NCBI GenBank assembly: GCA_003117195.1
Contig: BDSI01000009.1
Span: 1,408,501 to 1,472,500 of the forward strand
Reading direction: 5' to 3'
Origin: Eudorina sp. 2006-703-Eu-15
Lineage: Eukaryota > Chlorophyta > Chlorophyceae > Chlamydomonadales > Volvocaceae
DNA: 64,000 bases
The notes under the pieces are model-generated. The model did no database searches, was not told the origin of the DNA, and saw nothing but the letters and a program-made list of their open reading frames with translations. Shown here in pieces: positions 57,601-64,000 of the stretch; positions within the stretch are counted from its first letter, which is position 1; every line of letters starts with the position of its first letter. Both the position numbers and the translations under genes were made by a program.

Positions 57601-60600
57601 CCGACCCTGACCGTGTGTGTTTAATGAGAAGCACATGTTTATTTGTTGAAATGGATGCACATCCAGGGGCGCACCTCGTATCCGCAGCAGGCCGCCAGCG
57701 TCAGGCGCACCAGGCGGTCGTGCAGCGCCAGCGCCGAGTTCATGACGTCGGGCTGCCACTCCCACAGCTCCGTGCTGCCCTCCACGTCTGGAGGCCGGGA
57801 AGCGAGACGCGCGCGACACGGCGGGCCGTGTGTGTTTGTGGGCGGTGTGTGTGTGGGGCGGGTGGCGGGGTGTCCAAACCTGACAGCCAAGGTGGCGGCG
57901 CTGCTCTGACCTGGCCGACGGGAGGGACCTCAGCTGGCTGCCAGAGCAGCGGCCCCGGCGCGAAAGGAACGGTGTGGATCGCGGCGCAGCGCATCGCCCT
58001 AACGAGGAGCCAGGCGGTGAGGGGCAGTGCCGCACGCGGGCAAAGGGCGGGCGCTCCGGGTTGTTTCAATACACGGTTGCCATGCACGACCCAGGATGCA
58101 CCAAGGATGTGTCGCTTTCGCCGCGCGCACACAGGCCCACGACGCCGCTGCCCCCCAACCCAACCCTCACCTGTCGCCACCAGCGTCACGTCAGGACCGA
58201 AGATCTCGGGCGCACAGCCTGCCGCGGTGGGAGGAAAATGGCAGGGCAGGGCAGGGCAGGATAGTGCATGCGCGACGCAGTCGCCCGGGCAGGGAGACGC
58301 CTGTAGTCCCCATCCTAATCCCGGACCGCCACATCTCAACCAGTACTGTCCCACATACGGTGATGGGTCGGCCCTGCTGGTCCCCTTCTCGCGGCCGTGC
58401 ATCAGCCATGCCGGCCGCTGCCCCACACAACCATGCGGCCCCCGCATGCGCTCGGGTGCCGCCACCATCACCGCCCTCTCCATGCGTCGCTGTCGCTTTC
58501 GCTGTCCCCCGGACGCGCCCCAGCTGGCCACCTGGGGGGAAACCCCTTCCGCCTCGCGGCCCCGCGCACCCGGAGGTCGCGAGCGCTTTGCCTCGAAGAA
58601 ATTGCCGCCTGGTGGCGCGTTCTTCCGCGACCCCGGCGGCCCCGCCGCCACCGGCGTCATGTCCTCTGACAACCGCCCGCCGCCGATGACGCCGCCGGCC
58701 ATGCCCACGCCGCCACTGTGAGCCCGGCCGGTGCCTGCTTGACGACTGCGGTCCTCCCACCCATTGGACTGGTAGCTGCCCCCGACATCCATGAACCAGT
58801 CCTTAAGTACGGACCGCCAGCCGACGGCCGCCGCCGCGGCGGCGGCGGCGGTGCCGCCGGACGCGTACGAGTGCTTGTAATAGTACGACGGCCTGCAGGA
58901 TAGGTCGTCGGCGGAAGGGGCCCGGCTGCGATGCCGCCGCGACGCTGCGCCAGCGGCGGCGGCGCTGCGCCGGCGGCGCAGCTCCCACCGCAGGCACCAG
59001 GCGGCGATGGCCGCGGAGGCGAGCAGAGCGCTGCCGACGACGACGCCAATGATCACGCCCGCGAATGCGCCGGCGGAAAGGGTGACCTGGATAGGATCCC
59101 GCGCGGCGGCAGGAACGGGCTCACTCCGATCCCCGGGTCGGTAATGCGACACTCGTCGATACGACCCACCAGGGCAGGCCCGGCCAGGCCGCTGCTGCTC
59201 AGGAACCCGCACGCCACCCCTTCCTGGGTGCGCTCGCGACGTCCCGTTTAAGTCCCTGCCCAGGATGGACCACCGCGACCCTCCTGAAGCCCTTGGAAGC
59301 TGAGGCCCTGGGAAGGATCCAAATATCCAATGCTGAAGCACCGCCCTAGCACCGCCCCCTCACTGTCCTATTTCCCTTGCCGGCCTACCTCCTGCCCGCG
59401 CCGGTCGCTGCCCCCGGACTCCGCCGCCAAGCCGGCTGCGTTCAGTGTCGCCACGGGCGCGCAGGTTGCGAACACGAGGGTCTGGTTCCCCGCCGCTCCG
59501 TCGGCCAGCACCGGCGGACCTGGTTCTGCGGGCGCGGCCCCCGGCAGCTGCAGGCAAACGCAGTGCTGGTAGCGCCAAAAGGCCGGGTCCGCCAGCACCA
59601 CCGCGGTGGCCGGCGGCGCGAGCTGGACAAGCGCCGCCGAGTACGGCAGGGACTCGTCCGTGACAGCGACGACGGCGTCGCTGGTGCTGCTGCCAGTGCC
59701 GCCGTCTGTAGCGGTGTCGGCGAAGAGCGGCACACCCGCCGCGGTCCCGTTAAAGCTGTTGTTTGTCCTGTAGGCTGTAGGGCGGTACAGGAGCGCCGGG
59801 CATGTGTAGAGCGCCCCCTGCGGCTTGAGCGCTAGCGCAACCGAGGACGGTGCTGCGGCCGCTCCGGAACCTGCGACCGTGCAGCCAGGACCGCACGAAA
59901 TGCTACCGGCCCGTTAATGACGGCCTGCGGCTAGCGATGGCGTGAGGGACAGTGCGACCCACATGGAGTGCGACCCACATGGAGTGCGACCCACATGGAG
60001 TGCGACCCACATGGAGTGCGACCCACAACGCCTCACTCTCCTTAACAGCCAACTGGATGCCTTGTCCACATTACATGGAAAGAGGCAGAAGAAATGAACA
60101 GATTTACTTGTCAGCTCTCCCTTTTTCCCTGTGTGCACTTCACACGCTCAGCACGCCCGCGCCTCCCGCCCGTGTGGCCCGGCCGCCACCCACGCACCCG
60201 CCACGTAGGTAATGCTCGCCCGGGATGCCCGCAGCTGCACTGGCAGCTTGCATGCCAGGGCTCCTGCTTGCTGTTGCTGCTGCGGCGTCCCGCTCGCCCT
60301 GCTATCCACCGCGTTGCCGCTGCCGCTGCTGCTGTTGCTGCCGGTGTAGCATGACAGAGAGGTGTTTCGGATGTCAACCTGCACGTCGGGGTGCAGGTGG
60401 CGGGCGTAAAAAATCGTGTGATACGCGATGACGTGGAGCACTGCCGCGGCCCCGGAGGGGTGGTATCATCAAGCCTTAGGACGCGAGTAGAGAGACTCAC
60501 AGGCCAACGGGACGGACTGTTGGAAACAGCAAGCCCGGACAGCAAGCCCCGAACAGCGCTCGGCAACCTCGCGTGAGCGACCGACGCGTGCCCGCTGGGG

Positions 60601-61939
60601 CCGATGTGGATTGCCCGTGTTACGGAGCGCGCCGCACGCGGCCCATCGGGTCCTTGTGCGATTCGATGGCAGTCACAATGCAAGGGACTTAGAGGATCCT
60701 TGCCCGGGCAGCACCCCTCTCTGGTTCGTCAGCATCGACGAACGCACCACCCCCGTCCCCGGAAGCCCAGCTCCTACGGACGGACCTCCACGAGCCCCTC
60801 CAGCAGCAGCACCGCGGCCGGCAGCTCTCCATGCAGGCCTACGTGGGGCGGGGTGGGATGAACGGGCAGGCGGCAGCGGCCAGCGGGACGGGTGCCGCGT
60901 GGGCCCCTCGATCCAATGAGGCCCTCCCAAGGCTTTTCTAACCACAATGAAGGGATGGAAGGTCGTGCATGATCATCGACGACCTTCGCACAGCGCATGG
61001 AGGCCGGCGGACGCCTTGCAACACCCTAAAACCCACGTAGTGATCCCTGGCCCCGACAATGTCGCAGATTACGGATGCGGTCAGTGCCAGGCTCCATCGG
61101 CCACCTATGCTGGCCGCCTTTTTGCAGCCGTGTTGGGTTGCGGTGGTGCTGTGGTGGGTTACGGCGGCGGCATGCCGCCACCGCCGAGCCCCATTTGCAC
61201 CAACCCAGCGTCCCGTGCCTGGACGCACCAGGGTTGTCCGCCAGCAACAGCACCGCGGGTGTTAGGCCGGCAAGGTCGTGGGGTAATACTCCGGACAGGC
61301 CCATGCCTCGCAGCACCAAGGCCATAAGATCGCCCTCCCGCGAGCATGGCCGCGTGACCTGCAAGACCGTTTGCGGACAGCAGGGAGAGGCTTCTGATAC
61401 GGCAACCGGGGCCGGGGAGCTCGCCATACCGACCCGACGTGATGCAAGTACGTCAGCTTGCGTGACGCTGGCGACGCAAGCGCGAGATGTAGTATAAACG
61501 CACCTCGGCCACTGTGTAGGAAAGCGCCGTTGTGTTAGGCGCTTTGCCAGACTCGCAGCAGACGACGCCTACACGGCAGATGTTGGAACCCCGGCCCCGG
61601 CCAGGTTGTCGGGTTTAAGCCTTCCGAAGCAGAAGACACAAAATACAGCCCGTTGCGCTGCTGCCCTTACCTGACCAGCGGCAGGGGTCTGCTGACGCAC
61701 CCCAGTTGACAGCGACTGAAGATACGTCCCATCGCTCCCCACCAGTAGAATTGTAGAATGCGCCCAGGCCATCCCTGTCATTCACATGACGTTCAATAAA
61801 ATGTTGGGAGGACTGAATTGCACAGGACGATCTAGTCAAGCGCGCCCTGCCTTATTACTCCCGAGTAGTCACCAAGTCCGGTTACCAGACAGGTTGATGC
61901 GAATACGAACACAATCCAGCTTGTTGTACAAGCATTCAT
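44492..61939 (-). CDS. receptor-type class III nucleotidyl cyclase with LRR ectodomain and two cyclase domains
   Basis: The model joins in phase to about 3,494 codons: 61939-61886, 61812-61671, 61568-61504, 61358-61229, 60838-60778, 60720-60638, 60440-60198, 59870-59389, 59086-58171 (perhaps with an intron near 58.2-58.5 kb), 57787-57675, 57381-56919, 56442-54895, 54302-51606, 51297-50981, 50352-49421, 49051-48676, 48147-48037, 47720-47371, 47063-46925, 46483-46375, 45645-44492. The order is signal peptide, short LRR ectodomain, glycosylated linker, one membrane helix, first cyclase domain interrupted by ~1,900 low-complexity residues, second cyclase domain interrupted by ~300. It should turn extracellular cues into cAMP or cGMP. 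The nearest sequence style is the trypanosome receptor cyclase type (STELWEW, WPPLLLEHP, VRMGIATG). Exons between 60.2 and 60.9 kb, the first exon and the last acceptor are tentative. The cyclase exons are firm. Confidence 0.87.
46375..47720 (-). other. cyclase gene: second cyclase homology domain (transition-state half)
   Basis: Three exons read PRLSLMFIQPAGYSAVTN, AYECQEYECTFMVAC, WPTDLLEEHPEG, KVGIFTGVPLS, RADYFGALVNRAARLMAGAK and TLVDKPAGIEVLKEW. The two metal-ligand positions hold Gln (FIQPAG) and Cys (EYECTF) instead of Asp. The Asn and Arg of the transition-state motif (VNRAAR) are intact, and the Asp before Y-F-G fits an adenine-specifying residue, but the partner Lys position appears to be Gln. 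Confidence 0.85.
48037..48770 (-). other. cyclase gene: C-terminal strand of the first cyclase domain
   Basis: The segment reads LIVIDMGVHRLKISALGP, then YGDLYDGVQVIQIVPAHL across two exons. It matches the usual end of class III cyclase domains, where a Gly-X-(His/Phe)-X-Leu-(Lys/Arg)-Gly strand leads to a Tyr-Gln-Val/Ile-Val strand. It must complete the domain begun at 58218-56919. Confidence 0.7.
48200..48246 (-). repeat. dispersed intronic element A, first cyclase copy
   Basis: In transcript sense: ctggcagcagcgcag, then aataaaatatgtctaccaat and ttcctatatcc. It lies 52 nt upstream of the acceptor of the 48147-48037 exon. Confidence 0.85.
50456..50488 (+). repeat. dispersed intronic sequence B, copy 1
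   Basis: Contains tgtttagagaagagacccc followed by gcccgac. Further copies at 50668-50707 and 57572-57607 lie in introns of the same gene and in the same orientation. Confidence 0.75.
50497..50535. repeat. perfect 16-bp inverted repeat with 7-nt loop
   Basis: The arm atatattggtgcctgg is followed after acccaaa by its exact reverse complement. It lies in the intron between the 51297-50981 and 50352-49421 exons of the cyclase gene. It would form a strong hairpin in the pre-mRNA. Confidence 0.95.
50668..50707 (+). repeat. dispersed intronic sequence B, copy 2
   Basis: Contains tgtatagagaagagacccc followed by gcccgacc. It lies about 200 bp from copy 1, and the hairpin lies between the two copies. 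Confidence 0.75.
51318..51352 (-). repeat. dispersed intronic element A, second cyclase copy (truncated)
   Basis: In transcript sense only the second half remains: taaatatgtctaccaatttc, then ctatac. It lies about 20 nt upstream of the acceptor of the 51297-50981 exon. Confidence 0.75.
56919..58218 (-). other. cyclase gene: first cyclase homology domain core (metal-binding half)
   Basis: Three exons encode FGPDVTLVATDVEGSTELWE, then GYEVTTEGDAFLVAF, WPPLLLEHP, SVRMGIATG and QYTGAVLRLATGIAELGSGG. Both metal-binding Asp are present (in DVEGST and EGDAF). At the position where active domains have Asn-X-X-X-Arg the sequence is R-L-A-T-G, so both transition-state residues are lost. The exon ends before the last strand of the fold, which is found ~1,900 residues later at 48676-48770. 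Confidence 0.85.
57572..57607 (+). repeat. dispersed intronic sequence B, copy 3
   Basis: Contains tgtttagagaagagaccc followed by gcccgacc. It lies in the intron between the two main exons of the first cyclase domain. Confidence 0.75.
58990..59086 (-). other. cyclase gene: transmembrane helix exon start
   Basis: The exon begins VTLSAGAFAGVIIGVVVG and continues through a Leu/Ala-rich stretch to CLRWELRRRR, a single helix with positive residues on the cytosolic side. The ectodomain exon before it ends RRGQE at a GTAGGC donor. Confidence 0.85.
59389..61939 (-). other. cyclase gene: signal peptide and LRR ectodomain exons
   Basis: The ATG at 61939 starts a hydrophobic leader (MNACTTSWIVFVFASTCL). 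The next exons read as an LRR N-terminal cap (GLGAFYNSTGGERW, NWGASADPCRWSGVVCC) and about two repeats (VLRGMGLSGVLPHDLAGL, NPGLHGELPAAVLLLEGL). A Cys-containing segment (EGCCPGKDPLSP, LHCDCH) closes it. A ~240-residue region with several Asn-X-Ser/Thr sites (RNTSLSC, NNSFNGT, GNQTL) leads to the membrane. The solenoid is too short for a typical plant LRR receptor. The junction chosen at 60777-60721 is a 57-nt intron and is the weakest link. Confidence 0.65.
59953..60028. repeat. 19-bp minisatellite (gtgcgacccacatggagtg), about 4 copies
   Basis: Four identical head-to-tail copies lie in the intron between the ectodomain exons 60440-60198 and 59870-59389 of the cyclase gene. Confidence 0.93.
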
Positions 61940-64000
61940 GGATCGCGACGCGCGTTCCCGCAGAAAAGGAAACTGGTTCAACAACGAAAATAGTCACATG
62001 GCCCGCGCGAATATAAAGCTGTCCATAAACTTCATAATATTTTAGGGATTTGTACCCCGCAATAATTGCACCATTGCAGCAGCCCAGCAAATTAGGAAAA
62101 AAGTTGACGGCTCGAATCGATATGAGCCTGGCATTACAAATACAATCAAGTCAAGTTTGGTAAGCGAGGTTTGTCCTTGACCGATGCACAAGAGAGTGAA
62201 CGGACGCAAAAACGACGTAGCCGTTCAGGTTGTACGCCGAAGAGTCCGTACAGGTTGTAAGAACTTTATTACGGCACTTTGCCTTTTACTCCTTTCTCGT
62301 TTGCTTTAAGCCATCCAATTCCGTCTCAACGGAAGCAGATCGCTGAATGATCACCGGGGGAACTTTCCACGCATGGCACTTTGTTTTTTTCACACCCCTA
62401 TGGTTGCTTCGGCTCGGAGTCTGCCGAGCTGGTACCGTTGCCACAAGGTCACGGACAGGTCAATACAATACAAAGCCTAGACTTGATTTGCGGTAAGTGA
62501 CCAACTGCTGATAATTGTACGGCCGACGTTGCCTATCCCGGCAGCTCCCCACCGTCATCAGGGGACCGTTCCGCATTTCGTGGTGTTTGTGACCGGTCCA
62601 TCGCGAGTAAACTCGATTGTATATCTCATCACTGGTTGCAAACTGTCCGTCTGTGTCCACCCAACGAAGCCGAGTGCCCAAGCCTCTGCGGGACGGCCTT
62701 TTCACCAAATCCAGATTTGATACCATCACAGCAGTACTGTGGCAGCACTGACCGCTGGTGGCTTAAGTGCAAACGATTAGCTCGGAGCCGGGGAGTTGCT
62801 CACTCCTTGAGACCGTGCGGCGCGCAGCACGGGGCTTCCCAGAGAAGGCCGCGGGCCGTTTTTTCTTAGTGGTCCTTGCAGCGGTCCTGTGTGGGGGCCT
62901 CGGGGTCTGGGGTCTCTTGGTCTCTAGCTCGTTCTTCATCTTTAAGACTGCGTGAGGTGCGTGTTCTGGGAGCTGGTCGAGTCGTTTGCCGAGGCGCAAA
63001 GAGCGGCGACCCCAGCCCCCCGACCCCGACAGGTGGCGGCCGCATACCCACAGGTCATTCCTTCGCCAACGAATCCTCGAATGAACGGCACGGCGGACGC
63101 AAATGGGTCGATCGAATGACGCGGGGAAGTGCAGGCCGTCAAGGGACAGAGTGCTGTCCGCGCGCATCAATACCGTGCAGGTAAATCCGCTTACCACACA
63201 AGACGGCCAGGGCAGGCCCACTGACCCTGAGTCACCCGTTTGGAAGCTCGCTTTCTGGATGCAGGCACGCAGCTGTGTCGCGCGCACACGCACGGCCAAC
63301 TAACCCAGATGCCACCTACATTCAAACTAGTTGCCCAAGCGGCCCAAACAAACGTGCCTCCCGCACGCGGCGTTGAGCCCGTGGCCTTAATCATGAACGC
63401 GGGATCGTCCTTCTTCATCACCAAACTGTGCTGCGGCCGCGCGCAACGGCCCAGCCCGCCTTCAACATGAAGTGCGCCCAGCGCGCAGCCTGATATCCCT
63501 CTTCGCAGGAAGGCAGCTCCGAGGCACCGACCAGCGCACCCCCTAGTCCGCGTGCTTTAAGCGCGGGCCCATACACAGCGCAAAAGGCTTGAGCATGCAT
63601 AGTTCACAAGTCCGGGGCTCCTAGATGCCAGCAGCATAGCTAATGTGGGCTTCCTTAGCACGTGCAAATGAATAAAAAGCATTCACGAAGCGGCGGCGCG
63701 GCGCGGCACCACCGCTGACATGGCGCTTCACCGACACGAACATATGATAGCAGGCGCCCAGAAGCAGCACGCCGATATGGCGCTGGCTGCAGCGCTTGTT
63801 GCGGTGCGCAACTTCCATGGGCAGGTGCCGCTGTTGTCATTGTTGTTGCTGGAGGCGCGCTGGTACCGTTCCCTTCTAAACAGACCCCACAGCGAACAGA
63901 AAACCCGCGGTTTTTGACGTGCAGGTGCGCGGGGTAGCAACCGACAGAAAGCAGCCCGACAGACACCGACGACAGCCACCCCGAATCCCCTGCTGCCGGC
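61940..64000. other. upstream flank of the cyclase gene; no supported gene
   Basis: This end of the window is less GC-rich. It should hold the cyclase promoter; a TTTATATT on the minus strand at about 62010-62018, 75 nt upstream of the ATG, is a weak TATA candidate. Short open frames on both strands from 62.4 to 64.0 kb are unrecognised, and no splice-consistent model could be built. Confidence 0.4.

Noticed and set aside
61869..62090. 73-codon minus-strand frame with mixed composition upstream of the LRR exons
   Set aside because: Its frame runs into a stop and does not join the LRR exons. The overlapping frame from the ATG at 61939 gives a signal peptide that does.
62763..63299. 178-codon minus-strand open frame at the window end
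   Set aside because: No recognised family, no splice-consistent extension, and competing frames on both strands.

Overview
The window is nuclear DNA from a volvocine or Chlamydomonas-like green alga (Chlorophyceae, Chlamydomonadales). The species cannot be fixed from the sequence. The evidence is the very GC-rich DNA, strongly C/G-ending codons, and genes broken into many short exons (GT-AG introns of about 60-900 nt, donors mostly GTGAGG/GTGCGG). Introns are packed with GC-rich simple repeats and minisatellites, proteins carry long Ala/Gly/Gln/Pro runs, and a TGTAA polyadenylation signal lies downstream of one gene. No prokaryotic operons, rRNA, tRNA, CRISPR arrays or intact transposons were seen. 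Most long open frames are by-products of GC bias. Real exons were found by protein-family recognition plus splice-site and phase consistency: five multi-exon gene models join in phase to a whole number of codons.

Layout. (1) 4.6-14.6 kb, minus: a 15-exon gene for a C2 / C2-like / VASt / C-terminal membrane-anchor protein, probably a lipid-transfer protein of membrane contact sites. (2) 19.2-20.8 kb, minus: a single-exon SLC10A7/RCH1-type (bile-acid:sodium symporter superfamily) membrane protein. (3) 22.5-29.1 kb, minus: the 13-exon Brix-domain ribosome-biogenesis gene PPAN/SSF. (4) 29.5-33.1 kb, plus: an 8-exon DUF1995 (LPA3-like) gene with a probable chloroplast transit peptide, divergent from PPAN across a 359-bp shared promoter interval. 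(5) 34.5-35.7 kb, plus: an unrecognised C-rich, proline-rich reading frame behind a TATA box. (6) 37.4-39.9 kb, minus: a 6-exon folate-receptor-like type I membrane protein. (7) 44.5-61.9 kb, minus: a giant receptor-type class III nucleotidyl cyclase (about 3,490 codons in the model) with signal peptide, short leucine-rich-repeat ectodomain, one membrane helix and two cyclase homology domains.

The most unusual content is the cyclase. Its first catalytic domain keeps both metal-binding aspartates but has lost the transition-state Asn/Arg. Its second has lost the metal ligands but keeps Asn/Arg, so the two read as complementary halves of one active site on a single chain. Both domains are also split at the same structural position by low-complexity inserts (about 1,900 and about 300 residues). 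A second notable signal is a roughly 45-bp dispersed sequence found seven times, always inside introns, always in the same polarity relative to the host transcript, and usually within about 150 nt of the 3' splice site. Other points of interest are the folate-receptor-like gene, a (GGGGCC)12 tract abutting a splice acceptor, and the many private intronic minisatellites.

The genes do not form a pathway. The neighbourhood is an ordinary eukaryotic mix of housekeeping (PPAN), chloroplast (DUF1995), transport/lipid (SLC10A7-like, C2-VASt) and cell-surface (folate-receptor-like, receptor cyclase) functions.
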